DNA of 64,000 bases from Cycas panzhihuaensis (lineage: Eukaryota > Cycadophyta), in NCBI GenBank assembly GCA_023213395.1, contig CM041465.1:152465741-152529740 (forward strand). The letters run 5' to 3'. Of this stretch, positions 21,342-33,589 are shown one piece after another. Numbering within the stretch: the first letter of the stretch is position 1; the number at the start of each line of letters is the position of its first letter. Both the position numbers and the translations under genes were made by a program. Below the pieces are notes generated by a model, which was given only the letters and a program-made list of their open reading frames with translations, was not told the DNA's origin and ran no database searches.

Positions 21342-24300
21342 TCCCATCTTAATGTAAATGTGAGGCAGTAAGGATTATCCTTACCCAACCTAATATGCAT
21401 AAACGTCGATGTAGAAATCTTTAGTTTGAGCTTGGTGAACACATTTACAAGTCGATGTCAACTTAGATAACCTTCAACCTAATTTGGATGTAATGGTGCT
21501 ATGCCTTGTATGTGCTCAATTCTTTGGATATACTCTAATAAACCTACAACTATACATCTCTCTCTGCACCTAAAACTTTATAAATTCAACTCATCCATAT
21601 TCCTTTGACTAAACTAAGAGGTTGAGACACTTGAGCCATGTGAATTGCCTCTTTAAGTCTTCGTTAAGGAACACTGATATGATACAATATGATACCCAAC
21701 TATTTGAAGCTACTAAACTAAGGATCAAATGAATTAATAAATATAGAGATAGGTGAAAATATCTCATCATACCTTAATCCTTCTTCCTACTAGATATCAC
21801 ATGTGTAACACGTCTTCAAACTTGTAAACTGACCAGGTTCTTTACTTCAATACAACTCTCCATTATGAATCTATACTCATTAGAATGTTGGTATCTATCT
21901 CAAGATTTGACTTGCATGTTGATCCATGATCTCACATCATCCTGCAAGTCTTCAACTGTCAATGGAATATGGGGTTGCAATCCATGTCTCATCATCTAAC
22001 AGCTCCTTATCATTAATCTCTCACTAGGTCCTGCTTTCATCTCAAGCATAATGTTAGGAAAATAAACCTCTACACTTACTAAACAACATCTCAGAAAAAT
22101 GAAGCAATGAAGGATAAAACCTATAACTAAATGACAATCAACATGATATGTCAAGAACTCTTTAATTGGATATATAGATTGATCATAATGCATTTCCCTT
22201 GCAGATCACACTGTTTGTGAGTAAAACAACCCATAGGCTTCAAACCCTTGTAATCCTACTACTGTAATCTTTGTCTAAGATGTGTGCACTCTAATGAAAC
22301 AAAGGAAATAAATGGAAGGCTTCTAACTTGGTCTAAATACAAAACACGAGGGGAAATTATGCCATGAATAGTCATAATAAGGGATCCCATACATGTCTGC
22401 TATAGTTTCTGCCATTAAAACATGGGAGGCAAACCACAACATGTGCCAACCTCACCATCTATATTATGATAGTAACCTGCAATGTAACCTTACAGGCCAA
22501 TTATACATACCATGACAAAAGCATCATTGATTTTAAGACATCTCATCTTAGACCTTTCTATTCACACTCTAAATTTATCAAACACTCTATCTCAGTTCTA
22601 CATCAAACTTGTTATGATATGCACCCATGTTGAACCAACATTAATTAGGCCACAAACCTTCATACTATCAGCAGTCCAACTAGTAAAGTATAAAGGTCCA
22701 TCATCAACTGACAACTACTCATATAAGCAAATTCTAAACCTCATCACCTCATACACATATGATGTAATAGAACTTGAATATAACTAAATAAACCACACTT
22801 ATTTCATTGAATCAACCACATAAACATGAACTTTGTGTAATGATCTATGCCACACTTAAATAATAACAGAGTTTATATTAAATTGTAATTAAGGTATCTC
22901 ATGCTCTTCTTTACCTATCACTTACTCATCATCACCCTCATACTTGTCCTTTCACTCGCCCACTTAACTTTCCATGCAACAAGTCTACCTTCACCTAATC
23001 TCACCCATCTTCACTATTTTTGCCCATAAAATTCCCCATATAAAATATATGCTAGAGAGTATAAATTCACCTCACTAGCTCTCTTATATAAATCACACTC
23101 TAGAGAGTCTTATCACACCTATTTACATTGCCATGACACTATTTTATACACTCGTATTTATAGAACAACATCACATCTTAACACCTTATAACACCATTGA
23201 ATCAAACTAGTTTAAACATGGCAAAGCATCTACATGAATTAACCATAACAACAAATGATTAGAAAAGGCATCTATATCGAACTTGTCTTTATATTAAGTC
23301 AATGTAACTTAATATATCTCGTATAGGTGACTTTAAGATTATTAAATACCAAATAAATCATATGATATGAAACAATCCTGAGAGACCATATATGATTAAA
23401 TCAATAAAGGGTCAATTAATAACAATGGTGTAATAAAGTACTAAATCGAATAAATTATATCAAATGCCAAAGGGTAAATTGGATAATATGAATGGGTAGT
23501 TGTGCATGTCAAATAACATCTCTAGTAACTATATACCTATAATGAGAAAGATGACTACAACATATTATCACATGCAATACAATACATAGGCAACGCGATC
23601 TATAATTATCACTGGCAACAGTTGTAGATATTAACTAATGAATAGATGCAAATTTGTAACTTTATTTTATCACATGGTTGCTCAAATATCATAAATATCA
23701 TGGACAAGCAAACTAACATGTAGACCTGAATAGTCATGGCTAAATCAAATATCAATATTGACGTAATCTTAATCATTAAGCTAATGACTCACACAGGCTA
23801 AATATTCAATTGGGCAATTGTAAATATATGGCTAGCAACACCAATAATATGCAGACTACTCATATATTATGAAGGGCAGTTGAAATTTATGTAACAGTTA
23901 GGGCACAAGTACATTATTCATAGTTGAACTTAGATATGGGTGAATATATAAAGGGATGATCCTTAATAACTGGTTGGTTATCAATCATATACACAACACA
24001 CAACATTTGGCAATCAATGTAGGCTTAAAATAGAGGCATCCTAATATAAATGGCTAAAGAAATAAATCATTCCATAGGCCATATAATAGATATATTTATA
24101 CTCGACTGATAGATATATCACCACACAGAGAGACAACTCAATCATCACACAGTGATCCAACAAACATATAATATATTTCATGGGTGATGCAAATATATCA
24201 TATGGTGTAATATAATAATGTAGAGTATCATACATACAACTACGACTATTGATGAATATTTGGCAATATCAAATATATTCATCAATGCAAATAAAATTAT

Positions 24301-24636
24301 GGGTCATATATATATATTATTCAAACCCCAGAATGTTATATGAGTGATTAATATATTGTAAAATAATGAGCATACCTTTGATTTGATACCATATTATCAT
24401 TTCATAGATCTACAACTAGCCTGCTAGGGTTTTTATACTCTCCCACTAGGAGTAGAGGGCTAGCAATCATCTCTAGGGTATTTAAACTTAACGACATCAT
24501 CAAACAGGGATTCAACACCTTTAATAGGCTCAAATAAACTCACATGGTTTACAATAGAGTAAAAACTTGTCCACACACCTCCATAGCTTAGAATACCTGC
24601 AAACAATGGACAGAAGGCCCCTAGGATCCACCAGTT
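21342..24636 (-). other. E3 interior, left part, no recognised domain
   Basis: The minus strand next to the LTR has a weak copia-like tail (VNVFTKLKLKI near 21420, then RWD before the purine tract) that might be the end of an RNase H region, but I could not extend it. Between 22.4 and 24.6 kb the sequence is AT-rich without long open frames. The left end of the second G-related copy must lie somewhere here, but I could not place it. Confidence 0.4.
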
Positions 24637-24838
24637 ATCATATGTATCAATGCATAAGGGTTTCGTCTATTATGGTAATGATATAGGCATAATGACAACA
24701 ATGGTAGACGAGTTATAGAGAAAGGCAACAGAAATACTACAGACACCTGAGCTAAGCAGAATATGGTCACATTATTCACGAAGTTAATGAAATGGACAAA
24801 TATGGTTAGGTTGGAGGAATGTTGACTCTGATACCACT
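24637..24838 (-). repeat. Second copy of element G leader and primer-binding site
   Basis: About 200 bp aligns with 28219-28421, including tatagagaaaggcaa and tctgatacca. The primer-binding site (24825-24836 reversed) lies directly left of the LTR 24839-25081, where a simple insertion would have unrelated flank. Confidence 0.88.
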
Positions 24839-25081
24839 TGTTACAGACCTTTTTTATAACTTGAGGAGGAGACCAAATATTAAATGCACCAGAGAACTTT
24901 GAAAGAGATTTATAGTCAAAAGACCATACAATTAATTGATAAAATTAAGTGATATCTAAGAATACAATGAAATCCATATTTATATGAGTATAATGGCCTC
25001 TTCACATAAAAGTCACAACCCTTTCTTATGCAACTTTTCATTTAATGAATAATTAGTTAGTCCTTAAGGAGGTCTATAACA
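24839..25081 (-). repeat. Left LTR of G
   Basis: 243 bp, TGTTACAGACC...GGTCTATAACA, with purine tract at 25082-25097 on its right and a second primer-binding site on its left. Confidence 0.94.
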
Positions 25082-25097
25082 AATCCTCCCCCTTAAG
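25082..25097 (-). other. Polypurine tract of G
   Basis: The minus strand reads CTTAAGGGGGAGGATT immediately before the LTR. Confidence 0.85.
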
Positions 25098-25269
25098 ATG
25101 TTTCACCTACGAAACATAATCGAACGATTGTAGTCCTTTAAATGAATATTATCTTTAGTTGTAGTAGAGTCTATTAGACAATTGGTTAGACGTTATAGGC
25201 ATTTATTAGAAGATTCTTCTAGTTAAAAACCTCAACTATGTTTTTGGGATACTTGTAGTTGCTTCTAGA

Positions 25270-25790
25270 GTTCTTTACCTTGATTTTTGTGTGGTATGAC
25301 GTTAATTTTGTTCAATCTTTTTCCTAATAACGTGATGGTTCTTCCTTCTTTCTTAAATCGCATAAATTATTCATCAATATTCATTTCAAAAGTTCTAAGT
25401 GTACTAAGCTATTGACTTCCCAACACAATATCTATGCCTCTGACATCCACGATGTAGAAATATTCTATAATGCTGACGTTGTTTATTGTGAGGTTAAGGT
25501 TCTTCATTATACCTTGTCTTGAGATTACTTATCTTCCTCCAACAGTTACCTGGAGACGAGAAGTCCTTAATGGAAACAACCTCAGTTATTGCACACAATT
25601 TCGATCAATAAAATTATGTATGCTACTTGAATCTATCAAGACTGTTACAACCCAATTTTTGATAGATCCCTGTAACTTTAATATATTTGATTTATTAAAA
25701 TTACTCATAATTGATAGTGATATTTGTGGATGGTTGACCTCAAGATTATAGTAGCTCTCTTAATGTTCTAAATGATGATAATTTCCTTAA
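25270..25790 (-). pseudogene. G protease, decayed
   Basis: The minus strand shows VLIDSSSIHNFI, the retropepsin active site with D-S-S in place of D-S-G, near 25620. Text typical of plant gypsy protease follows (LRLFPLRTSRLQVTVGGR, then NNVSIIEYFYIVDV). Stops interrupt it. It ends about 200 bp before the purine tract with no RT following. Confidence 0.75.
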
Positions 25791-25829
25791 TTATTTTCTA
25801 ACCCTTGTTCTTCTTCGTCAATATTGTCA

Positions 25830-26965
25830 TTAGGCAGTAATCTGATTGTATATAACTAGTTCTTTTGATATTTATGTCCAAGTTCCTACTTCTCCTCACA
25901 TCTAAAGCATAGGTTTCTTCTTCTTAACTCTTCTTTTTCTATTTTTATTTTCTGAATGATTGGTTTGGCAGGTTTATTCAAATTGATTGATAATTGTTTA
26001 TGATAAACACTTGGTAAAGGATTATATCGACCAGGTGGAGGAATATAAAGGTTTGTACTAGTTTTACATAAGGCATTATAGTTATCTTCATGTATTTTGG
26101 CTAATTGTATTACCTTGTTAAGATCCTTCTTTAGTTCTTGAATTTTAACAATATCTTGGATCTCTATTATCAGACCTTCTATATCTAACTAGATAAGTTG
26201 ATTAGTTAGAATATCTTCTAACAAATAGCTTAGCCTTGTGAATGTTGTACTGTATTCTTCCACAAAACTAGTTTACTTTAATTTTTGTAACTCACAATAA
26301 TAATCATAATTAGATATAGTTTCAAATTGTTCAATGAATAAATGCATGAATTCTTTTTAGGTTGGTAGTTGATCTCAAAAAGAGGTTCGTTCAAGACACT
26401 ACCACCATTTGCATGCTATTCCATCCATATGCAGGGTGGTTAATAGAACTTGCTCTACTGGCTCAATCTCCACTAAGCAAAAGTAATTTTCCATTTGTTG
26501 GATCGACACTCTCAGCTCCTGTGATTTTTACTCCATACTAAAACATTGTATAGTAATTTTTTCTAACTTTTTCTTTTTTTGTATTTGAATACTTTGTAAG
26601 CAGTTGAAGTATGCTTAAAAACCCATTATCTTCTATTCTTCAGGGGTCAGGTTGCGATACTCATTAACGTATTTTCTGATAGGTTCTCAATATTAATTAG
26701 AGTCTTCTAAAGACCAAAATATTTTTTAATGGTTTGATTTATGAAATGAGACTGTTGACTCATTGCCTCATCCTCTAAATCTGGAACAATCATGTCTTCC
26801 TTCCTGCTCATTGCTATGATTGTCAATTTATCCAAGATTTAGTGTAATATATGATTTAAGAGAGCATTTGATGTCTGGACTACTTTGTGGCCTACTTGAG
26901 TGATCGGTTTGACGATATCCTTTTAGATGGTATTATCTGTCATATCTTCTATATTCATTATTTTA
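25830..26965 (-). pseudogene. G gag with zinc knuckle, decayed
   Basis: It starts near 26960 with MNIEDMTDNTI, passes MSRKEDMIVPDLEDEAMSQQ (near 26800) and ends in a basic region and knuckle (EELRRRNLCFRC, near 25905) whose third Cys reads Tyr. Several TAG and TAA stops are present. It would form the element particle. Confidence 0.75.
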
Positions 26966-28407
26966 ACAACTATATAAGTGCGATTCCACTACTTTTCGAT
27001 CGTGTTTAGTTGACCCCAAATTAATATCCCAAACTCGCTTGATACTACTAGATGTATTTCAAATAGTTCACACTCATATATAAACGACAAAATCAGTCAT
27101 TTATTTAGTATCCAAAGGATATTAAATTGATTGAATACATATATGTGAGGCTTAATATATGGATGAAATAAGCCTTAGGACCTTATAGTTCCTCCCTTTG
27201 CTTAATATTTAACCTATATACCACCACCGTCGAAGATGAAACTGAAGATTGTCAATACAAAATCTTACAAATGAACAAGGAATGGAGGATGTGGCATTTT
27301 GTAGTGTTTATATAGTTGCGTATTGACTTTGAGAGCATAAAACCTTAGATATAACATATGCTGTCAAATTTATAAGTGCTCTCACAATATCCACTGGTGT
27401 ATGGTATACACTCGTGGCAAGTTTACAACTTTAGTAACTGATTATATAATCTCTGTGACAGTGTCCTTTATATATTCACACAGTATTTGTCAAACACCAT
27501 TAAAAGGATCGCTTGGATTATTTTTAAAACTTTAATATATATGATTTTAAGGGGGGCTTTGGTATATATCAAAAAGTATTTCTATGTAAATATATCTATG
27601 TAAGTGTGTGTATATAACTTTTTGACGATTTTTTAATAGCCAACATAACTCGACTATGTTACTTGACTTAAAGGCACTTAGATATAATGCTTGATTTGAA
27701 AGGACAAATGATGATGCATGGATGGACTACTTTCTTAAAATATACAAGAGCTAATGTAGTGTATGTTTAGGAAGTCTAATATGATGAAGCATACATGATG
27801 TAGATGGTGTAGTAGATGTCATCCAAGAACATGGGAGGACAGAGTGTAGATGGCATAGATGGTGGGGTTTATGGAAGTTAAGAGATTACAGATGGTCGAA
27901 TGTATATAGGATGCAAGACGTAATCTAGGACATACGTAGTGAAAAGAACAGAGAATAACAGAAGGTCAAACAGGATGCGAATAATATATGCGACAGGACA
28001 AACTAGACTAACAATAATGAGAATGCTATAGCGACGAGAATGACACTGCAATGAGAATATAGTGACAAGAATACCACACCACAACAACGAGAATATCGCG
28101 AATAAACAATGACGAGAATATCACCAACAACGTAGCAATGAGAATTCAATAGTGATGAGAATTTAGACAAGATGAGAAATTAACAATGAACGAGAATATA
28201 TCAATGTGTACTATATTTAAATATGCAATATCAATGTCTAAGGGTTCCATCTATTATGGCGACGAGATAGGCATGGTACAACAATAGCAGATGAGTTATA
28301 GAGAAAGGCAATAGAAACACTACTGACACCTGAGCCAAGCGAAGTATGGTAACACTATTTGGAAAGTTAATGAAATGGACAAATATGATTAGGTTGGGGG
28401 AACGTCA
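26966..28407 (-). other. Non-coding leader of G
   Basis: About 1.4 kb between gag and the primer-binding site without a recognised domain. It contains a short-motif array at 28015-28200. The last 200 bp recur at 24637-24838. Confidence 0.75.
28015..28200. repeat. Array of about ten copies of RAYGAGAATWY in G leader
   Basis: Copies such as gacgagaatga, aatgagaatat, aacgagaatat, gatgagaattt recur every 15-27 bp. The core gagaat is constant in nearly all copies, while the spacers are unrelated. On the sense (minus) strand the core is ATTCTC. Confidence 0.8.
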
Positions 28408-28421
28408 TCTCTGATACCACT

Positions 28422-28664
28422 TGTTATAGACATTTTCCATAACTTAAGGAGAAGACCAAATATTGAACACACCAGAGAACTTTGAAAGAGATTTATAATC
28501 AAAAGACCATATAATTGATTGATAAAATTAAGTGATGTATAAGAATACAATGAAAGCCATATTTATATGAGTATAATGACCTCTTCACATAAAATTCACA
28601 ACCCTTCCTTATGCACCTTTTCATTTAATGAATACTTAGATAGTTTTTAAGGAGGTCTATAATA
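28422..28664 (-). repeat. Right (5') LTR of G
   Basis: 243 bp, aligned throughout with 24839-25081. Ends ggtctataata. The following 28665-28772 is E3 leader. Confidence 0.93.
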
Positions 28665-28772
28665 ATTTTGTAGGGTCATTAGGTATGCTAATCCACTAAG
28701 GGCAGGCCAACATGACCTGGCACCATTGATTAGACCTCCAACAATGATCATCTGCCTATGCACAACCTACAT

Positions 28773-28784
28773 GCTCTCATACCA
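28773..28784 (-). other. Primer-binding site of E3
   Basis: The minus strand reads TGGTATGAGAGC, one mismatch from the tRNA-Met complement, touching the LTR. Confidence 0.85.
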
Positions 28785-29108
28785 TATTAAAAAATGTAAC
28801 TGAAGCAAATAAGGTCAATAGGATCTTTCACATCAGGTAGATATTAAGCAGGAATAGATCACATGAGATACCAGATTACTGTGGGAAACCCTTATAGGTG
28901 AAAACCCACAAAGAATAATAATTCACATTATGATAAAATGGTATATTACAAAGTTAGACTTTGATCTATATTTATAGATCTAAAGTGCCAAATATAATTA
29001 CAATTTACATCCATTAGCTCACTACACTCGAGAATATTCTTCACATAATTAGGCATATAAATAGGGTGGCCCACTTTACATTAGTCACTATGGATACATA
29101 TTCTAACA
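28785..29108 (-). repeat. Right (5') LTR of E3
   Basis: 324 bp, aligns with 21021-21341. Ends ttctaaca. Confidence 0.93.
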
Positions 29109-29109
29109 A

Positions 29110-29545
29110 AGTTATGTTTTCTTTCTTAATTATATATTAATCACTTAGATAAGTAAGAAAATACAATCACACGCTCTTTCTACAATTGAGGCTGAATATC
29201 ATACCTCAACTAAAGTTAGTAAAGAAGCTTTACGAATAAAATATATCCTTAATAAAATTAGATTTCTTCTTCATAATTATGTATTAATTAGTATTGACAA
29301 TTAGGGTGTTATTTCTATTGCTACTAATCCTATTTATTATTGCAGGACTAAACATATTAAACTTCATTAATATTTGGTTTGTAACTTAGTTAATTATGGT
29401 AATCTTTAGCTCTTGTATTATTTTATAAATATATAAGTTATAGATATCATGCCCAAATATCTTATTGAAGTCAAGTTTACGAAGTTATGACAACTCCTAA
29501 AAGTTGAAGAAGCCTCCATTAAAGGGGGATCTACATAATACCATC
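29110..29545 (+). pseudogene. C1 RNase H, second part
   Basis: The copia RNase H resumes after the agtta duplication. LSTIEAEYHTSTKVSKEALR near 29195 holds the catalytic Glu, NPIYYCRTKHIKLH near 29320 is the usual ending motif, and VKFTKL precedes the purine tract. Stops are scattered. Confidence 0.85.
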
Positions 29546-29575
29546 TTCTTTAGCTCTTGCATTCCCTAATTCAAT

Positions 29576-29990
29576 ATTAAAGGGGAATGTTATAATATTA
29601 AAATATTGATATACTATGTAATATTGTCTTATTAAATTCAATTAAATAATCTTTAATATAAAGTTATTTATTAAATTATAAAATTTTATTTTAATATATT
29701 AGTATAAGATAATTAGTAAATCTATTTATTTTCTATTATTTAAATAATGGATATATATTACGTATCTATTTCCTTACACAGGGTGGATGACATTATGCAC
29801 TTTGATGTATTTTTATTATTATTAATATTACCTAACTTGAAAGTTTTTTTTTTTTTAAGCCTGTTGGGTTTTTTGCCTTAAATCTACTTTATTTCTTTGT
29901 GTGATTACTATGACCCTATTTTATCTATTTATTTATCTACTTTTCATGCATCTATAATGATTCTAATAGTTATAATAGTTTCAATAATAA
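29576..29990 (+). repeat. C1 polypurine tract and start of its 3' LTR
   Basis: The tract ttaaaggggaa (29577-29587) is followed by tgttataatatt at 29588, a typical LTR start. The right end cannot be set because the 5' LTR is missing; 29990 is arbitrary. Confidence 0.6.
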
Positions 29991-32162
29991 AAATTCCAAA
30001 ATTTCAATCATAAACATTCCAAAAATTTCTCTACTAAGTAGATCCAATTTAGGATAACTTCAATTCTATAGTTTTCTATGATTTTTTTCACCTCCATCAC
30101 CAACTTAGGTGGATAATTATTTTACTTTTAACTATACTTCTTTTCTATGGAACTTATGAATAGCAATTGCATTCAAGTAAATATATTTTAAATACCTTTT
30201 CAACATGATCATCGTAGGTATATAAACAATAGGCATAATAGTGTGAATTTAGAACATCTTAATTTTCTTTATGGATTAGTATATTTGGATTTTATGATAC
30301 TTGTTGGTGAACCTACTCAATATATAGATAAAGGTGGTCAAAGAGAAAAATATGAATGACTTTATGTGAACCTACATAGGAGAGAAAAACACTAAAATGT
30401 GACTTTGACATCATTGTTTTCTTAAACCCACTAACTCTTTTTATCTCATATAATTTTTATTATACTCACATTTTATTCTTTCTTTACTTGAAATCATATT
30501 CTTATAGAGCAACTATTGTGATTTTTAAGAATGTGAATTTAGTCTTATGAATTAGGTCATCATTCATTTCATTCAGGTATTATCAAAGGATTCAAGTGAG
30601 TCAAAATCAAATTAAAGGCATCTCATTATCATCTCAATCAAGAGGCTTATATTTAGGATTGTGATGCCCCAAGAAACCCAAGGAACATCACTTACTTATC
30701 TAAAATTATATAAATAGTGTGTACTTATCCTTCACACATGCTCTTATATCTTATTAGAAGATAATTTGCATCTTCCATGGAATATTAATATAGTTTTCAT
30801 ATGGATAACATGCATCAAGGCTCTTATGTTTCTCATAAACACTCCTCATTAATATAATAGGGTATTAATATGTAGTATAATATAATATATTATAGTTCAT
30901 ATTGCTTTGAATCATTTTAATTAAATTATAGGTTCTATGTTGGCAAGGAAAATGTGTTAAGCCATCAATTCCAGTTACTATATAAGGTTATTAATATTAA
31001 TCCCAAGTAATTATTCCATTTTATTATTTTCATGTCATTGCTCTATTCCTTCTTAAATTTGCTAAAGAAATGATTATAAGTGTGCATGTAGAATAGTGGA
31101 CGCTATATTCTTGGGAACATAATGACCATTTGCAAGTTTCTTAAGAGTAGCCAACTTTGCTTATTATGGAGAAATTATATATCTTGGAGGGTTATTAAGC
31201 TTAGGTATTAGTGTTTAATGTGGATAAAATTTCCAACTTTCTCTTTAATTTCTTAAGTATAATATATATGTTTGAGGTGACACTAAGCTATCTAAGTTAC
31301 TTGAAACATCCACCTATTACTACTCTAAATGGTTTTTTAAGCCTTAACACAAAGCATTTAAATTTTAGTAATTTTACTATAGAAAACCATAATGTCTCTT
31401 TCATACACTGATGAATTCTATTTTAACCAACTTAAACCACATTTTGTAACATCCTGTTATTACATCTTATATATTTCTTTATTCATTGTATTATATATCT
31501 CATTGTATATTTGATCCTCCTAAGTTTCATTAATGATATTATCTTGATTATCCTTTTATTATAAAATGAGAGCCTAATGAAATACTTGATTATGTGTAAG
31601 GTGTGCACCTTGGTACATTTTATATTTTATAGTATCACATTATGTGACGCCATTAATGAGTGACATATGTCTATGATTATGTATATACAAATGTCTTAAG
31701 GGTTAGATACGAAATTTCTTTATTATTAATGTAATAGACTAAGTCTATTAGTAATAAAAAAGTGTGGTTGAATTACTCAAAATAAAATAATAAGGGTTAC
31801 ATAATAATAGTGAAGGAGGAATTTCTAAAGGGTGGATTTGAAGTGTTGACCCTTAGTGTCTAATTCCTTCTTTATGAGCCCATAGGGCCATTAAAGGGGA
31901 TTAGTAGAGTAATACACGAGCTTACACTTACACATAATACTAATCCTTTTTCAAGCATTATCAAGAAGGTGGATTAGTCCTAATTATCTTCTTACAACCT
32001 TAATATAAAGAAGTTACAGATAAAACAAAGTGGCTAATATAAGAGGTAGTTGACTTATAAAAGAAAAAGGGTGGAAAGTGATTTATACTTTATACACATT
32101 TTAGAATAGCACCTTAAATTTAGGGGGCTGTCTTCCTAGTGTGATATTGGTGTTCTTAACTA
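29991..32162. other. Unassigned AT-rich stretch
   Basis: No open frame of note apart from a 66-codon one at 31211-31411 without recognisable features. No retroelement domain, repeat pair or RNA gene was found. Confidence 0.6.
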
Positions 32163-32469
32163 TATTGGATGTAATACCTAATTATATAATTACCCTCATG
32201 TACACTCTCTCTATATTATATATATTTTATATTTAAGGTTGTAAGCCACATAGAGATGTGTGCCACCTCTAGATTAACCAATGAGTTCTCTCATTGATGG
32301 TGAGCTTGTATTATAAGTATGTACATTATCATTTATTCTAATTTAAGCTTTGGCCATTTCTCTATATCTTGTGTTCATTTGTACATACTTCATCTTGTTT
32401 GAGTTTTAATATTATATCTTTAACTCCCCATCACATCCTTTGTGTGTATTGCATATTTAAATTCTAATA
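32163..32469 (+). repeat. Left (5') LTR of R
   Basis: 307 bp, starts tattggatgtaatacc (right copy tgttaagtgtaatacc), ends attctaata. Confidence 0.92.
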
Positions 32470-32481
32470 TAGTATCATAGC
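32470..32481 (+). other. Primer-binding site of R
   Basis: tagtatcatagc, 10 of 12 to the tRNA-Met complement, directly after the LTR. Confidence 0.8.
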
Positions 32482-33061
32482 ACAAGGTTGAATCCTTAAA
32501 GGCATTATTGTTGAGCCTTATACATGTTATCGTGTTTTTATCTTTTAGAAACCTTGTTAATTTTTTTATTATACCTAATTTGTGAGGTGATCATTATTCA
32601 CTTAAAGAATCATTTTAAGTTATTTGAAGCTAGTTTGTGCACATTTTTTATGCGATTACTATTAATATTTTTATGGGTTATTATGATATTGTTATAAGGA
32701 TGTTTTAAAGCCTGTGTTAGAGTATTTTTTAAAGCTCTGTGAAGTTTGTTTTAAGCTGCTTATAATGGATAATTTGTATGCATGTGGCACTAAAATAATA
32801 TTGCATGCAGGTTCTTCATGGTGAAATCTATATAAATATTTCTTCCTTGTGCAGATTCCAATTACTATGTAACTATCTCCTTTATATATTAATGGACATA
32901 TTATAACAGGAATTATTGACAGTAATTAAGAGAGTCCTTTCTTGCTATTTGGAGGCTAGAAGTGACTTCATATTAAAAAAGGATTTGTAGATTTACAGGT
33001 AAATAATAAAGGTCAAAACATATATATGCTCAAGTATGTAACCTCTTTGTGTCATTATTAT

Positions 33062-33093
33062 ATTTAATATATATATATGCATACATACATACA

Positions 33094-33188
<95 letters not shown>
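33062..33188. repeat. Compound microsatellite (ATAC)10 then (AT)34
   Basis: ATAC repeats occupy 33081-33120 and are followed by uninterrupted AT to 33188. The open frame across it is repeat translation. Confidence 0.97.
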
Positions 33189-33191
<3 letters not shown>

Positions 33192-33589
33192 CTTCAGTAT
33201 TTGGCCTATATTTTTATGTGAAAAAGAAAAGGGGAGTAGGTTGCCTATAAATCATGGGTTAAGTATGTCTTCCATCTACCTTGTTGGGGAATGCATCACT
33301 TTTGCTAATTCATCTTGGCCTTTATCCCATGAGAGTTCAATGGATTTTAAAAATGGAACAATGCTAGAAGTACTAAACAAACAAGGAGAATACTACGAAG
33401 GTTAGTTCTAAGCCACCATTGTAAAAAAATTAGGGTTTGAAAACCCTCACAATCTCTTAATCTCTATCTTCTTACTGGTACGATATAAATTTCTTGAATA
33501 GAAGACTATTCTTGGGTTTAATTTGGGATTAGTTGATCACAAACAAAGGCTATTTACAATGGAGATTAGCGCAAAGACCTTCAAAAATA

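Larger units (their letters stand above)
24839..28664 (-). mobile_element. Short gypsy-type element G carrying only gag and protease (TR-GAG-like)
   Basis: Two 243-bp LTRs (24839-25081 and 28422-28664) start TGTTACAGACC or TGTTATAGACA and end GGTCTATAACA or GGTCTATAATA, 11-bp inverted ends in the left copy. A purine tract AAGGGGGAGGATT precedes the left LTR on the minus strand, and the primer-binding site lies at 28408-28419. The interior (3.3 kb) holds a gypsy-type gag and protease and then ends. I find no RT, RNase H or integrase. Such elements depend on enzymes from a relative. The gag style (CFRC knuckle, KPAKPIQK-like lead) recalls Tekay-type chromoviruses. Confidence 0.85.
21019..29108 (-). 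mobile_element. LTR element E3 inserted in C1 RNase H, itself carrying element G
   Basis: LTRs 21021-21341 and 28785-29108 align throughout; the right one ends ttctaaca and the left starts with a decayed ttagaa. A primer-binding site (gctctcatacca, 28773-28784) adjoins the right LTR, and a reversed purine tract (tcccatctt) follows the left LTR, so the element reads on the minus strand. The duplication agtta flanks it (21016-21020 and 29110-29114), and C1's RNase H frame resumes beyond it. E3's own coding content is not clear. The outer span of about 8.1 kb includes G and a second G leader. Confidence 0.92.

Noticed and set aside
22512-22787. 91-codon plus-strand frame in E3
   Set aside because: Antisense to E3, no motif, AT-rich composition.
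21341-24636. Assigning E3 to copia on the VNVFTK tail
   Set aside because: The match is short and could not be extended into RNase H or RT, so the superfamily is left open.
33049-33405. 118-codon frame with Tyr-Ile repeats
   Set aside because: Most of it translates the (ATAC)n(AT)n microsatellite.
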